Part shown: piece by piece, positions 37,966-49,091 of the stretch | Position numbering within the stretch: the first letter of the stretch is position 1 | Layout of the letters: each line of letters begins with the position of its first letter | NCBI GenBank assembly: GCA_018402365.1 | Contig: JAGYJD010000004.1 | Location: forward strand, 1 to 64,000 | Length of the DNA: 64,000 nucleotides | DNA from: Candidatus Nanopelagicales bacterium | GTDB taxonomy: Bacteria > Actinomycetota > Actinomycetes > S36-B12 > UBA5976 | Direction of reading: 5' to 3' | Program-made: the position numbers and the translations under genes | Notes under the pieces: generated by a model | The model's input: the letters and a program-made list of their open reading frames with translations, nothing else | What the model was told of the DNA's origin: nothing | Databases searched by the model: none

Positions 37966-39174
37966 ATGACATTAAGCGCCGAAAATCTAAGAGTTGATTC
38001 CGCAGCGGGACATTTTGGCCCATATGGGGGAAGGTTTGTACCCGAGGCATTAATTAGCGCCCTCGAAGAACTTGATTTGGAATACCACAAGGCGATACAA
38101 GATCCCGAATTCAATCAAGAACTTTCAGGTCTGCAAAAAAATTACGTAGGACGACCCAGCCCCTTAACAGAGGCTAAGCGTTTTAGTGAGTATGCCAAGT
38201 TGAGAGTTTTTTTAAAACGGGAGGATCTCAATCACACGGGATCTCACAAGATAAATAATGTTTTGGGCCAAGCACTACTAACGGTACGGATGGGCAAAAA
38301 GCGAGTAATTGCAGAAACTGGCGCAGGCCAACATGGGGTTGCCACGGCAACGGCGGCTGCTCTTTTTGGTCTTGATTGTGTGGTTTACATGGGAGAAGAA
38401 GACACTCAAAGGCAAGCCTTGAATGTTGCCAGGATGAAACTTTTAGGAGCAGAAGTAATTCCAGTTACCACTGGCACACGAACTTTGAAAGATGCAATTA
38501 ACGAAGCTATGCGAGATTGGGTAACAAATGTCGAGACCACTCACTACTTACTAGGAACAGTTGCTGGTCCACATCCCTTTCCAACAATGGTGCGTGATTT
38601 TCATCGCGTCATGGGAGTTGAAGCAAGAGAGCAAATTTTAAACCAAGCGGGAAGATTACCTGAAGCGATTGCGGCCTGCGTGGGGGGCGGTTCAAACGCT
38701 ATCGGAATCTTTCATCCCTTTATTGACGATGAGACTGTGCAACTGCATGGTTTTGAGGCGGCTGGTGATGGAGTAGCAACTGGAAGACATGCCGCGACTT
38801 TGACGGGTGGTTCACCTGGAATCTTGCATGGAACAAGAAGTTATGTGTTGCAAGATAAAGACGGCCAAACTTTACCGAGCCATTCAATTAGTGCCGGGCT
38901 GGATTATCCCGGTGTTGGTCCCGAGCACGCTTGGCTGAAAGATATTAAGCGCGCTAGCTACCATCCCATTACTGATACCGAAGCGATGGATGCTTTTTCA
39001 CTTTTGAGTAAGACGGAAGGAATCATTCCAGCCATAGAGACCGCTCACGCCTTAGCAGGAGTATTAAAGATCTCTGATCAATTTAAGCCGACCGACATAG
39101 TTGTTGTTAATTGCTCTGGCAGAGGCGATAAAGATGTCGAAACTGCTGCAAAGTGGTTTGGGCTAAAAATATAA
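37966..39174 (+). CDS. trpB: Tryptophan synthase beta subunit TrpB
   Basis: PLP enzyme joining indole and serine. The N-terminal [12 protein letters not shown], the PLP lysine (Lys95 in HTGSHKINN), the substrate loop AETGAGQHG, and the phosphate loop GGGSNA are all present; the C-terminal SGRGDKD motif closes the domain. 402 residues. The GRFVPEAL form is the standard TrpB1 type that pairs with the adjacent TrpA. Confidence 0.97.
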   Translation: MTLSAENLRVDSAAGHFGPYGGRFVPEALISALEELDLEYHKAIQDPEFNQELSGLQKNYVGRPSPLTEAKRFSEYAKLRVFLKREDLNHTGSHKINNVLGQALLTVRMGKKRVIAETGAGQHGVATATAAALFGLDCVVYMGEEDTQRQALNVARMKLLGAEVIPVTTGTRTLKDAINEAMRDWVTNVETTHYLLGTVAGPHPFPTMVRDFHRVMGVEAREQILNQAGRLPEAIAACVGGGSNAIGIFHPFIDDETVQLHGFEAAGDGVATGRHAATLTGGSPGILHGTRSYVLQDKDGQTLPSHSISAGLDYPGVGPEHAWLKDIKRASYHPITDTEAMDAFSLLSKTEGIIPAIETAHALAGVLKISDQFKPTDIVVVNCSGRGDKDVETAAKWFGLKI

Positions 39175-39178
39175 CTCA

Positions 39179-39973
39179 ATGAATTCTATTTTAGAGGTTT
39201 TTAAAAAGACCAAAGTTGAAAATAGGGCTGCCTTAATCGCCTACCTTCCCGCAGGCTTTCCCAATAAAGAAAAATCGAGTGAAATTTTGCGATTGATTCT
39301 TGATAATGGAGCTGACATGGTTGAGGTTGGTTTACCTTATAGCGACCCATTAATGGATGGCCCCACAATTCAACAAGCAGTAGAAATTTCATTAGAAAAT
39401 AAGACCTCTATTGACGATTGTTTTCAAATAGTAAAAGAGTTATCGACCAGTAAAAAACCAGTGCTAATAATGAGTTATTACAGTCCTATCGAAAAGTATG
39501 GGGTAAGTAAATTTGTAGAGAATTTTGCCTTAGCAAATGGCGCTGGCGTGATAACTCCTGATTTAACCATTGAAGAAGCTGGGCCTTGGATTTTGAAAAC
39601 AACCGAGCAAGAGATAGCTCGGGTGTTTGTAGTGGCCCCTTCGAGTAAAGCAGCACGCTTAACCAAAGTCGCTAGTGAAGTGACTGGATTTGTTTATGCT
39701 GCTAGTTTGATGGGTGTGACCGGAACTCGCGCTCAGGTTTCATCTAAAGCCGAAGAATTAGTAGCAAATTTAAGAAAAACAACCGACTTGCCTATCGCAG
39801 TTGGACTGGGAGTTAGCACGCCAGCTCAAGCCAAAACTGTGGGCGCTTTTGCTGACGGGGTAATAGTGGGTAGTGCATTTGTCAAAATTTTGTTAGAAAA
39901 CAGTGATTTCGAAAAGGCGAAAACTCTAATTGTAGAATTAACGCAACAGTTGCGAGCGGCTTTACCACGCTGA
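39179..39973 (+). CDS. trpA: Tryptophan synthase alpha subunit TrpA
   Basis: Cleaves indole-3-glycerol phosphate and passes indole to TrpB. Catalytic Glu49 and Asp60 fall in VEVGLPYSDPLMDGP, at the positions known for the family. The C-terminal half has FVYAASLMGVTGTR and VGLGVST phosphate loops. 264 residues. Last of the trp genes; 43 bases before the next gene. Confidence 0.96.
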   Translation: MNSILEVFKKTKVENRAALIAYLPAGFPNKEKSSEILRLILDNGADMVEVGLPYSDPLMDGPTIQQAVEISLENKTSIDDCFQIVKELSTSKKPVLIMSYYSPIEKYGVSKFVENFALANGAGVITPDLTIEEAGPWILKTTEQEIARVFVVAPSSKAARLTKVASEVTGFVYAASLMGVTGTRAQVSSKAEELVANLRKTTDLPIAVGLGVSTPAQAKTVGAFADGVIVGSAFVKILLENSDFEKAKTLIVELTQQLRAALPR

Positions 39974-40016
39974 GAATGATTTATTAATAAGATTTAAGAC
40001 TAACGAGGAGATAAGC

Positions 40017-40805
40017 ATGGCACGTGCGGACGAGATAAAAAATAAAGCTGCGGAAGAAAGAAAAGCCATGCAAGCGGCAGAAGCCAAGCGCACCCGAAAT
40101 ATTCAGCTAATTGGTGGTGTAGTGATTTTGGCTATCGTTGCAGCAATTATTTCGCTGGCAGTTTGGGCTAGAGGCGAGGCTGATACCGCAAATACCCCAG
40201 TGGCTCCTTTAGAAGAATTTGTAACGGACGCTGCCTTACCCAAAGGCGCTGTTGCTGAATTGGGATATGGCCTACAAATTAATGCAGCCCCTGGTGCTCC
40301 CACCTTCGCTTTATATGAGGACTTTCAATGTCCTGCTTGTGCAAGCTTTGAAGCCACCGGGTTTTCCACTGTGTTAGAGAGCGCCAATCGCGGCGAGATC
40401 GAATTATTTATTCATCCAATGATTTTCTTAGACAGAAATCCTTCTGCTAAAAATTCATCCTTACGTGCCACTATGGCTTTTGGGTGCGCTGCTGATCAGG
40501 ATAAAAGTCTGGAGTATCACTCAGGCGTGTTTACCTTGCAACCTGGTGATGGTTCAGGTTGGACCGATAATCAATTGCTGGATTTAGCTCAAACCATCGG
40601 CATTGAAGGGGAAAACTTCACTGACTTTGAATCATGCTTTACTTCACAGAAGTATCGGGATTGGGCGAGAAATTCTCAGTTGGCCGCAAGCTTGCGGGGA
40701 GTGCCAGGAACACCTGGAGCCTTCTTAAACGACCAATTAATCGATTCGAGTATTTTAAATGATTCAGCAACTTTGCAGAATTTAATTAGTGCAGCTAATA
40801 ATTAA
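40017..40805 (+). CDS. Membrane-anchored DsbA-like thiol oxidoreductase
   Basis: Thioredoxin-fold protein (Thioredoxin_4/DsbA family). A charged cytoplasmic N-terminus with coiled-coil character (1-29) is followed by one membrane segment (about 30-50) and an extracytoplasmic domain with the active site C105-P-A-C108 in DFQCPACASF. The cis-proline loop is GVPGTPG. ATG with CGAGGAG upstream. The substrate is unknown. Its stop shares a base with the start of the VIT1 gene (TAATG), so the two are probably translated together. Confidence 0.88.
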   Translation: MARADEIKNKAAEERKAMQAAEAKRTRNIQLIGGVVILAIVAAIISLAVWARGEADTANTPVAPLEEFVTDAALPKGAVAELGYGLQINAAPGAPTFALYEDFQCPACASFEATGFSTVLESANRGEIELFIHPMIFLDRNPSAKNSSLRATMAFGCAADQDKSLEYHSGVFTLQPGDGSGWTDNQLLDLAQTIGIEGENFTDFESCFTSQKYRDWARNSQLAASLRGVPGTPGAFLNDQLIDSSILNDSATLQNLISAANN

Positions 40806-41514
40806 TGGGAATTAATCTGGACGAAAACCATCGCGACATAACAGGCGGATGGTTGCGTCCGGCTGTTTTTGGTGCGATGGATGGTTTAGTTTCTAATTTG
40901 GCGCTGATGGTTGGGGTAGCCGGTGGAAGTGCCGCGGCTGGAGCTTCAACCAACCAAGCTGTGATTTTAGCGGGAATAGCGGGACTCTTAGCCGGTGCTT
41001 TTTCTATGGCGGCAGGTGAGTACACCTCAGTTGAAAGTCAATCAGAATTAGCCGAAGCGGAAGTTGCAAAAGAATTAGCGGCAATCAAAAATCACCCAGA
41101 ACAAGAAATACAAGAACTGGCAAAGATGTTTGAAAAGCAAGGAATGAGTAGCGAAACTGCACTATTAGCTGCTAGCGAGGTAAGTCAAGATGAAAGTAGG
41201 CGCTGGCCTTGCATTCTCGTCTTGAATTTGGGGTTGATGTTGATAATTTACCAAGCGGAACGGTTGCCGGGGTCGCTTCATTTGTGTCATTTGCAGTTGG
41301 TGCGATCATTCCTCTACTGCCTTATGTTTTTGGGGCTACCGGCATTATTCCCACGGTGATAATTTCTTTGGTAGGGCTTTTTATACTGGGGGCAATGGTG
41401 TCCTTAGTCACCATAAGAACCTGGTATTTTTCGGCGATTCGTCAGCTTTTTATCGGAGCCGGCGCGGCCTTGGTAACTTGGTTTTTAGGCAACCTGGTTG
41501 GCGGAATTCTCTAG
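40805..41514 (+). CDS. VIT1/CCC1 family iron/manganese transporter (frameshifted)
   Basis: Vacuolar-iron-transporter family membrane protein. The N-terminal frame (40805 to about 41200) has VFGAMDGLVSNLALMVG, FSMAAGEYTSVESQ and the glutamate-rich helical domain that binds metal in family members. The C-terminal frame, to 41514, has HSRLEFGVDVDNLPSG and three membrane segments ending at FLGNLVGGIL. The join is at GAAAGTAGGCGC (41191-41202): one added A gives DESKALALHSRLEFG and a single 236-residue protein. As written, the first frame runs on to 41359 through unrelated residues. Either a sequencing deletion or a recent loss-of-function mutation. Confidence 0.82.
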
Positions 41515-41588
41515 CTGGTTGTATTCTTTTGTTTAGGCCAATGTTGTCCTAGTTGTAAGTAAAAAAAACAATTAATAGGAGTTGCGCC

Positions 41589-44500
41589 TTGGCATTTCCA
41601 CTTGGCTTACCAAATGCGATTGGCCTCTACAATCCGGCAGAAGAGAAAGACGCCTGTGGGGTGGCGATGGTGGCTACCCTAAACAAAGTTGCCACTCATG
41701 AAATTGTCAAAAATGGAATTTTAGCTTTAAAAAATTTAGAACACCGAGGCGCCTCGGGTGCAGAAGTAGAAACCGGAGATGGCGCAGGGATTTTAATTCA
41801 GTTGCCTGATGAATTTCTTAGAGCTGTAGTTGACTTCGAGTTGCCAAGTGAAGGTCATTATGCGGTGGGAATGGCATTTTTGCCTCAAGATCACAAAAAA
41901 ATCTTAGAAGTAAAAGAAGCAATGTCAAAAGTCGCCGAGGTCGAAGATCTAAAGATTTTAGGTTACCGCAAAGTGCCTGTTGATCCATCTGGACTTGGTA
42001 AAACTGCGGTAGCTGTGATGCCTAACTTTGAAATGGTCTTTATTGCCAGTAAGCAAAATGATTCTCAGATCACTTTAGATAGAAAAGTATTTCCATTCAG
42101 AAAAATCATCGAGCGAGAAAATGAAATATACTTTGCATCTCTTTCGGCTCGAACTCTTGTTTATAAAGGGATGCTCACTACCGGTCAATTAGATGCATTT
42201 TTTATCGACCTCAGAGATACTCGAGTAAAATCTAAGATTGCACTGGTGCATGCAAGATTCAGCACAAATACTTTTCCATCCTGGCCACTAGCTCACCCCT
42301 ACAGGTTTATTGCTCACAATGGTGAGATCAATACTGTTAAAGGAAACAGAAATTGGATGCAAGCTCGCGAAAGCCGTATCTCATCTAGTTTCCTTCCAGG
42401 CGAAATAGAAAGATGTTTCCCAATTATCACTAAAGAAATGAGTGACTCAGCTTCGTTTGATGAAGTTTTAGAACTTTTGCATTTAGCGGGTAGAAGTTTG
42501 CCTCACGCTGTGTTGATGATGATTCCAGAAGCTTGGGAAAACAATCCTGAAATGGATTTAGAAAAGAAAGCTTTTTACGAATTTCACTCTACTTTCATGG
42601 AGCCATGGGATGGCCCAGCCTGCGTTACCTTTACTGATGGAGATTTAGCAGGAGCGGTGCTAGATAGAAACGGATTGCGTCCAGGGCGTTTTTGGGTGAC
42701 CGATGACGGAATAGTGGTGCTCGCTAGTGAGAGTGGCGTGTTACCGGATTTAGCAAAGAACGTAATTCGTAAAGGTCGGTTGCAGCCCGGAAAAATGTTT
42801 TTAGTTGACACTGTAAATGGAAGAATTATCGAAGATGAAGAAATCAAACGTGAACTTGCACAAGCAGAGCCATATCAAGATTGGGTGAAGGCCGGAATAG
42901 TTCATCTAGAGGACTTGCCAGATCGCGAACACATTGAACACACTCGTTCCTCAGTGGTACGACGCCAGCAAACTTTTGGATACACCGAAGAAGAGTTGCG
43001 TTTAATTTTAAGCCCGATGGCCCAGTCTGGCTTAGAGGCGCTGGGATCGATGGGGTCGGATACTCCAATCGCAGCGTTGAGCGAAAAGCCTAGATTATTA
43101 TTTGACTACTTCAGCCAGTTATTTGCGCAAGTAACTAATCCACCGCTGGATGCAATACGAGAAGAAATTGTGACTTCGCTAAGCAGCGCGCTAGGTCCGG
43201 AGGGAAATCTTTTAAGCCCGAGCGCAGAGCATGCGAATCAGGTGGTTTTACCCTTTCCGGTAATTGATAACGACGAATTAGCGAAATTACTTCACATCAA
43301 TAAAGACGGTAAACGGGCACAATTTGCCGCTACCAAAATTTCTGGGCTTTATTATGTAAACGGAGCTGGCGCAGCTCTTGAAAAACGTCTCAACGAAATA
43401 TTTGATGAAGTGGATCGTCATATTGCTGCTGGTAAAACGCTTTTAATTCTCTCTGACCGCGATAGCGATATGGATCATGCCCCGATCCCATCACTACTAC
43501 TAACCGCAGCGGTCCATCATCACTTAATTAGGACTAAAAAGCGCACGCAAATCGGGCTTTTGGTTGAGGCAGGAGATGTGCGAGAGGTTCACCACGTAGC
43601 CTTGTTAATTGGATACGGCGCGGCAGCTGTTAACCCTTACTTGGCGATGGAAACAGTAGAAATTTTGGCAAAGCAAGGTCGGTTGGTGACAGTTCCACCT
43701 GAAAAAGCCGTTCGCAATTTAGTTAAAGCTTTAGGTAAAGGTGTTTTAAAAGTAATGAGCAAGATGGGAGTTTCTACTGTTGCCTCTTACAGAGGTGCGC
43801 AGATATTTGAAGCTATTGGCCTCTCAAATGAATTAATTGATAAATACTTCACTGGAACAACTAGTCGGTTGGGTGGAGTTGGCATCGAAGTGATAGCCCA
43901 AGAAACAACGGCTAGACATGATGTGGCCTACCCTCCAAATGGAATCTCTCAATCACATCGTGAATTAACTATTGGCGGAGAGTATCAATATCGGCGAGAA
44001 GGTGAACCTCATCTTTTTGATCCAGAAACTATTTTTAGACTTCAGCATTCAACCTCTTCTGGTCGCCAAGAGATTTTCAAAGAGTACTCACAAAGAGTTG
44101 ATGATCAAGCAAAACGTCTAATGACAATTAGGGGTTTGTTAGAGCTCAAAACCGGAGTTCGTCCCGCCATCGATATTGAAGAGGTTGAGCCGGTTTCAGA
44201 AATAGTTAAAAGATTTTCAACTGGGGCGATGAGTTATGGATCTATCTCGCTAGAGGCGCATGAAACTCTCGCAATGGCAATGAATCGCCTCGGTGCTAGA
44301 TCAAATACCGGTGAAGGTGGGGAAGACTCTGAAAGGTTTTACCCAAAACCAGGTGAAGACTCAAAGAGAAGTGCCATTAAGCAAGTTGCCTCGGGACGCT
44401 TTGGTGTAACAAGTGAATATTTAGTAAATGCCGATGACATTCAAATAAAGATGGCGCAAGGTGCAAAGCCAGGGGAGGGTGGTCAATTACCCGGTCACAA

Positions 44501-46118
44501 AGTTTATCCCTGGATTGCAAAAACTCGCTTTTCCACGATAGGAGTGGGATTAATTTCACCTCCCCCTCACCATGACATCTATTCGATTGAAGATTTAGCT
44601 CAACTAATTCACGATCTGAAAAATGCTAATAATCAGGCAAGAATTCATGTAAAACTGGTTGCCGAGGTAGGAGTGGGAACTGTTGCCGCAGGAGTTTCAA
44701 AAGCTCATGCTGATGTAGTTTTAATTTCGGGTCATGATGGTGGCACCGGAGCTAGTCCACTAACTTCTTTAAAGCACGCTGGTGCACCTTGGGAATTAGG
44801 TTTAGCAGAAACACAGCAAACTTTGATGCTGAATAATTTACGAGATCGAATTGTGGTTCAAGCTGACGGTCAACTCAAAACCGGTAGGGACGTAGTAATT
44901 GCAGCATTATTAGGAGCTGAAGAGTTTGGATTTGCGACCGCTCCATTGGTGGTAATGGGTTGCATCATGATGCGGGTTTGCCATTTAGATACTTGTCCGG
45001 TGGGAATCGCTACGCAAAACCCACTTTTGCGAGAAAAGTTTAACGGACAAGTGGACCACGTAGTTAATTTCTTTAATTTTATCGGGCAAGAAGTTAGGGA
45101 GTATCTAGCTGCGCTTGGCTTTAAGAGTCTGGATGAGGCAGTGGGACAGGTTGAGTATTTAGATAGTAAAAATGCTGTCTCTCACTTCAAGGCAAAAGGT
45201 TTAGACCTAGCGCCAATTTTGCAAGCACCTAGCGAATACCAAGGCGCGCGGAGGTGCATCCAAAAGCAGGATCACGGTTTAGAAAAAGCGCTGGATAATG
45301 AGTTGATCGAGGTCTGCCAGAAAGCGATCAAAAATCAAGAAGTAGTTAGAGCTCAATTTGAGATTTTTAACTTCAATAGAACAGTTGGAACAATGCTGGG
45401 TAGTGAAGTTACTAGGCATCACCCCAATGGATTGCCAGATGGAACTATTGATTTAACCTTTACCGGCAGTGCGGGACAGTCTTTTGGTGCTTTTGTTCCC
45501 AAAGGTATAACGCTCCGCCTGGAAGGTGACGCCAACGACTATTTGGGCAAGGGACTTTCTGGCGGAACCTTAATCGTGAGACCTGATCGCACAAGCAAAT
45601 TTGTAGCAGAAGAAAACACTATTGCTGGAAACGTGATCGGGTACGGAGCAACAACTGGTGAAATCTTTATTCGTGGACAAGTGGGCGAACGTTTCTGTGT
45701 GAGAAACTCTGGCGCTATGGCCATTGTTGAAGGAATTGGCGACCATGGTTGTGAGTATATGACTGGCGGACGGGTAATTGTGCTTGGTAAAACTGGAAGA
45801 AATTTTGGTGCTGGAATGAGCGGAGGAATCGCTTATTTATTAGACGTTGATGAATTTGCAGTAAATCTTGAGATGGTTGATATTGAACAACCGGAGGCCG
45901 CAGATATTGAATTTTTAAGAACGCAATTAAAGCGCTTCAACGAAGAGACCGAGTCAGAACCAGCTAAAAAAATGCTTGCGGTTTCAGATACTGAACTAGG
46001 TCAAAGGTTTGCAAAAATAATGCCAAAAGATTACAAGCGCGTGCTGAATGCACAGCGGGCAGCAGAGATTTCTGGCGAAGATCCAGTAAAAGCAATTATG
46101 GAGGCAGCGCGTGGGTGA
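41589..46118 (+). CDS. gltB: Glutamate synthase large subunit GltB
   Basis: GOGAT alpha subunit: makes two glutamates from glutamine and 2-oxoglutarate. TTG start with AGGAG 7 bases before. A 22-residue propeptide precedes Cys23 ([10 protein letters not shown]), the nucleophile exposed after cleavage. The central and FMN-binding domains follow ([37 protein letters not shown]). The 3Fe-4S cysteines are 1125, 1131 and 1136 (CHLDTCPVG), and the C-terminal glycine-rich beta-helix has GEIFIRG and GHDGC-like turns. 1509 residues, usual. It overlaps gltD by 8 bases. Confidence 0.97.
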   Translation: MAFPLGLPNAIGLYNPAEEKDACGVAMVATLNKVATHEIVKNGILALKNLEHRGASGAEVETGDGAGILIQLPDEFLRAVVDFELPSEGHYAVGMAFLPQDHKKILEVKEAMSKVAEVEDLKILGYRKVPVDPSGLGKTAVAVMPNFEMVFIASKQNDSQITLDRKVFPFRKIIERENEIYFASLSARTLVYKGMLTTGQLDAFFIDLRDTRVKSKIALVHARFSTNTFPSWPLAHPYRFIAHNGEINTVKGNRNWMQARESRISSSFLPGEIERCFPIITKEMSDSASFDEVLELLHLAGRSLPHAVLMMIPEAWENNPEMDLEKKAFYEFHSTFMEPWDGPACVTFTDGDLAGAVLDRNGLRPGRFWVTDDGIVVLASESGVLPDLAKNVIRKGRLQPGKMFLVDTVNGRIIEDEEIKRELAQAEPYQDWVKAGIVHLEDLPDREHIEHTRSSVVRRQQTFGYTEEELRLILSPMAQSGLEALGSMGSDTPIAALSEKPRLLFDYFSQLFAQVTNPPLDAIREEIVTSLSSALGPEGNLLSPSAEHANQVVLPFPVIDNDELAKLLHINKDGKRAQFAATKISGLYYVNGAGAALEKRLNEIFDEVDRHIAAGKTLLILSDRDSDMDHAPIPSLLLTAAVHHHLIRTKKRTQIGLLVEAGDVREVHHVALLIGYGAAAVNPYLAMETVEILAKQGRLVTVPPEKAVRNLVKALGKGVLKVMSKMGVSTVASYRGAQIFEAIGLSNELIDKYFTGTTSRLGGVGIEVIAQETTARHDVAYPPNGISQSHRELTIGGEYQYRREGEPHLFDPETIFRLQHSTSSGRQEIFKEYSQRVDDQAKRLMTIRGLLELKTGVRPAIDIEEVEPVSEIVKRFSTGAMSYGSISLEAHETLAMAMNRLGARSNTGEGGEDSERFYPKPGEDSKRSAIKQVASGRFGVTSEYLVNADDIQIKMAQGAKPGEGGQLPGHKVYPWIAKTRFSTIGVGLISPPPHHDIYSIEDLAQLIHDLKNANNQARIHVKLVAEVGVGTVAAGVSKAHADVVLISGHDGGTGASPLTSLKHAGAPWELGLAETQQTLMLNNLRDRIVVQADGQLKTGRDVVIAALLGAEEFGFATAPLVVMGCIMMRVCHLDTCPVGIATQNPLLREKFNGQVDHVVNFFNFIGQEVREYLAALGFKSLDEAVGQVEYLDSKNAVSHFKAKGLDLAPILQAPSEYQGARRCIQKQDHGLEKALDNELIEVCQKAIKNQEVVRAQFEIFNFNRTVGTMLGSEVTRHHPNGLPDGTIDLTFTGSAGQSFGAFVPKGITLRLEGDANDYLGKGLSGGTLIVRPDRTSKFVAEENTIAGNVIGYGATTGEIFIRGQVGERFCVRNSGAMAIVEGIGDHGCEYMTGGRVIVLGKTGRNFGAGMSGGIAYLLDVDEFAVNLEMVDIEQPEAADIEFLRTQLKRFNEETESEPAKKMLAVSDTELGQRFAKIMPKDYKRVLNAQRAAEISGEDPVKAIMEAARG

Positions 46119-47568
46119 TCCAAGAGGATTTATTACCAATAAACGAGAGACCCCTAAAAGACGTCCAGTTGATTTGAGACTTCTCGATTGGAAAGAGGTC
46201 TATGAACCATTCGATCCTGCCGAATTAAAAAAGCAAGCAGGTCGCTGCATGGATTGCGGAATTCCTTTTTGCCATAACGGCTGTCCACTTGGTAACTTAA
46301 TTCCTGAATGGAATGATCTGGTTTATCGGGACGCTTGGGCCGAAGCTAGTGATCGGCTGCATGCCACTAATAATTTTCCGGAATTTACCGGTAGATTGTG
46401 TCCGGCACCTTGCGAAACTGCTTGTGTGGTGGCAATTAATAGTGATGCAGTAACAATAAAACAAGTTGAAGTAGAGATTTCAGATCGCGCGTTTCGCGAT
46501 GGTTATATAAAACCACTACCGCCAGAGAGATTGAGCGGTAAGACGGTTGCAGTTGTTGGTTCTGGTCCTGCCGGATTAGCAGTGGCCCAGCAATTGGCCC
46601 GAGTCGGCCACACTGTTGCAGTCTATGAAAAATCTGATGCACCGGGTGGATTATTGCGCTACGGAATTCCCGAATTCAAAATGGAAAAAAAGCATTTAGA
46701 TTTGAGATTGGAACAATTAAAAGCCGAAGGAGTTAGATTTCGTTGCGGAATTGAACTAGGTGTGGATATCTCTTTGTCAGATTTAATGCAGCGCTACGAC
46801 TCTGTGGTGTTAGCTATCGGCTCCACTATTTGGCGAGATTTGGACATAAGCGGACGCGAGCTAAAAGGTATATATCAAGCCATGGAGTATCTACCATTCG
46901 CGAATCAAGTTGCTAATGGATCCTTAGAGAAAAGTCCAATTGATGTAGCTGGAAAAGACGTAGTGATTATTGGTGGCGGGGATACCGGAGCGGATTGCCT
47001 TGGCACGGTACATCGCCAGAAAGCAGCAAAGGTGACTCAATTAGAAATTATGCCAGAGCCAACACTTGAGCGAAGTGAAAATCAACCATGGCCCACTTAC
47101 CCCACAATCTTTAGAATCTCTAGCGCCCATGAAGAAGGCGGGGAGCGACTCTACTCCGTCAACACTCAAAAATTTATTGGTTCCGACGGAAGGGTAACTG
47201 GTTTAGAGCTTAGTGAAGTTGAATTTAAAAACGGAACTTTTCAATCGGTGGCTGGTACCACAACGATATTGAAAGCTGATTATGTTTTTCTGGCAATGGG
47301 TTTTACAGGACCTGACGTGAAATGGCTGAATTCAGATATTGAAGTGGAACTAGATCAACGCGGCAACATAGCGCGCGATGATAAATTTCAAACCAATCAA
47401 GAGGGTGTATTTGTTTGTGGCGACGCTGGAAGAGGACAATCTCTCATCGTTTGGGCAATTGCAGAGGGTCGCTCATGTGCAAGAGCAGTTGATGAGTACT
47501 TAATGGGATCATCCCAATTACCATCACCCATTACGCCCACGGATCGACCATTGATGCTGACTCGATGA
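46111..47568 (+). CDS. gltD: Glutamate synthase small subunit GltD
   Basis: FAD/NADPH-binding beta subunit that passes electrons to GltB. The N-terminal cysteine set [16 protein letters not shown] with CPAPCETAC later holds two 4Fe-4S clusters. Two nucleotide-binding folds follow: [18 protein letters not shown] (FAD) and [15 protein letters not shown] (NADPH). A C-terminal [10 protein letters not shown] segment completes the flavin site. GTG start inside gltB. 485 residues. Confidence 0.96.
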   Translation: MGDPRGFITNKRETPKRRPVDLRLLDWKEVYEPFDPAELKKQAGRCMDCGIPFCHNGCPLGNLIPEWNDLVYRDAWAEASDRLHATNNFPEFTGRLCPAPCETACVVAINSDAVTIKQVEVEISDRAFRDGYIKPLPPERLSGKTVAVVGSGPAGLAVAQQLARVGHTVAVYEKSDAPGGLLRYGIPEFKMEKKHLDLRLEQLKAEGVRFRCGIELGVDISLSDLMQRYDSVVLAIGSTIWRDLDISGRELKGIYQAMEYLPFANQVANGSLEKSPIDVAGKDVVIIGGGDTGADCLGTVHRQKAAKVTQLEIMPEPTLERSENQPWPTYPTIFRISSAHEEGGERLYSVNTQKFIGSDGRVTGLELSEVEFKNGTFQSVAGTTTILKADYVFLAMGFTGPDVKWLNSDIEVELDQRGNIARDDKFQTNQEGVFVCGDAGRGQSLIVWAIAEGRSCARAVDEYLMGSSQLPSPITPTDRPLMLTR

Positions 47569-47577
47569 GTCACGTCT

Positions 47578-47583
47578 TAGAAT
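47578..47583 (+). promoter_or_regulatory. -10 box for leaderless pyk
   Basis: TAGAAT ends 6 bases before the pyk GTG (47590), and the 21-base gap after gltD has no Shine-Dalgarno sequence. The geometry fits transcription starting at the GTG. The -35 region is poor. Confidence 0.5.
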
Positions 47584-47589
47584 ATCCTC

Positions 47590-49017
47590 GTGCGTAGAGC
47601 AAAAATTGTAGCAACTTTAGGCCCCGCCACCGATGATGAAACTGTGTTAGTTGGGCTTATCAATGCGGGAATGAATGTAGCCAGACTCAACATGAGTCAC
47701 GGTGACATTAGCGATCACCAAAGACGATTGGGATCGATTCGTAAAATATCTGAAAAACTAAATAAACCAGTGGCGGTGCTTGCTGATTTGCAAGGACCAA
47801 AAATCCGAGTGGGTAGATTCAAAAACGGAAGCGAGAATTTGCAAGAGGGAGCGACTTTCTCGGTAACGATAAAAGAAATCGAAGGTACTAGTGAAATAGT
47901 CTCGACCACTTATGGCGGTTTGATTGCTGATGTTTCTATTGGTGACGATTTACTGATTGATGATGGGCGAATTAAGTTAACTGTAAAGAACAAAACCATT
48001 GACACCTTGGAGTGCTTAGTAATCGAGGGAGGTGTTATTTCAAATAACAAGGGCTTGAATTTACCAGGAGTTTTGGTGGGCGTCCCGGCATTGAGCGAAA
48101 AAGATGAAATAGATCTCAAGTGGGCTTTGCAAAATGAGGTGGACTGGATCGCACTATCTTTTGTTAGAACGGGCAAAGATATTGAACGGGTGCAAGAGAT
48201 TATGCGTGAAACTAACACTTGGGTACCCACAATTGCAAAAATAGAAAAACCACAAGCGGTTGAAAATTTGGATGAAATTTTAGAAAAATTTGATGGAATC
48301 ATGATCGCCCGTGGGGATCTTGGGGTTGAACTTCCACTTGAAATGGTGCCCCTTGTTCAAAAAGATGCCATCACTCGCGCTCGTAACGCGGGCAAGCCGG
48401 TAATTGTGGCAACTCAGTTACTTGACTCGATGATAAGTGCCTCTAGACCTACCCGAGCTGAAGCTAGCGACGTAGCAAATGCGATTTTGGATGGTGCCGA
48501 TGCATTGATGCTGTCAGGTGAAACGAGCGTAGGAGTAAATCCGGTGCTGGTGGTGTCGACCATGGCAAAAGTGATAGAGCATGTTGAGAGCGAAGCCTTA
48601 GATAAGTTAATTAAATTAGAACCACAAACTCGAGTCTCAGTTGCCAGAGCCTTGACCGCTTCGGCAATTGTGGTGGGTGAATTTATCGGAGCGAAATACC
48701 TAGTTGCTTTTAGTGAAACCGGAAGAAGTGCTCGACTGATGGCAAGACATCGCTCAAAGATTCCAATTCTCACCTACACACCCCTACCAAAAGTCTTAAG
48801 GCAACTTTCACTAATTTGGGGAGTAACCGCATATTTAGTTGGGGTAGTGCATCACACCGATGAAATGGTTGACTTAGTTGATCGCGATTTATTGGCCCGG
48901 GGATATGCGAAAGAAGAAGAATTGGTTGTGATTGTGGCTGGAGTGCCACCTGGAATCCCTGGTACCACCAACGGTATGCGGGTCCACAAAGTTGGGTTCG
49001 GTTCGAAAGAGGGTTAG
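47590..49017 (+). CDS. pyk: Pyruvate kinase
   Basis: Makes pyruvate and ATP from PEP. MRRAKIVATLGPATDDE start, NMSHGD, VLADLQGPKIRVGRF, the metal-binding TIAKIEKPQAVEN, the signature MIARGDLGVELPLE and the ATP-side ATQLLDSM are in order; the C-terminal allosteric domain ends GTTNGMRVHKVG. 475 residues. GTG 47590 with a -10 box 6 bases before it and no ribosome site, so probably leaderless. It sits between gltBD and the pyr operon, where pyk supplies carbon but has no direct pathway link. Confidence 0.96.
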   Translation: MRRAKIVATLGPATDDETVLVGLINAGMNVARLNMSHGDISDHQRRLGSIRKISEKLNKPVAVLADLQGPKIRVGRFKNGSENLQEGATFSVTIKEIEGTSEIVSTTYGGLIADVSIGDDLLIDDGRIKLTVKNKTIDTLECLVIEGGVISNNKGLNLPGVLVGVPALSEKDEIDLKWALQNEVDWIALSFVRTGKDIERVQEIMRETNTWVPTIAKIEKPQAVENLDEILEKFDGIMIARGDLGVELPLEMVPLVQKDAITRARNAGKPVIVATQLLDSMISASRPTRAEASDVANAILDGADALMLSGETSVGVNPVLVVSTMAKVIEHVESEALDKLIKLEPQTRVSVARALTASAIVVGEFIGAKYLVAFSETGRSARLMARHRSKIPILTYTPLPKVLRQLSLIWGVTAYLVGVVHHTDEMVDLVDRDLLARGYAKEEELVVIVAGVPPGIPGTTNGMRVHKVGFGSKEG

Positions 49018-49053
49018 TAATACCCTTGTGTTAAAGTTTGAAAAGTAAGACAT

Positions 49054-49087
49054 CCTTTAAGTTCGTCCTGTGAGGCGAAGAAGGAGG
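49054..49087 (+). promoter_or_regulatory. PyrR-binding RNA hairpin overlapping the pyrR ribosome binding site
   Basis: Loop TCCTGTGAGG (49066-49075) enclosed by TTCG/CGAA (49062-49065 and 49076-49079). UCCxGxGAGGC is the conserved loop recognised by PyrR in Gram-positive pyr operons. Outer pairing CCTT (49054-49057) with AAGG (49081-49084) would bury part of the AAGGAGG site (49081-49087) for pyrR. With UMP or UTP, PyrR should stabilise this hairpin and stop translation, as described in mycobacteria. A possible extended -10 (TGTTAAAGT) is at 49029-49037. Confidence 0.75.
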
Positions 49088-49091
49088 TCGA

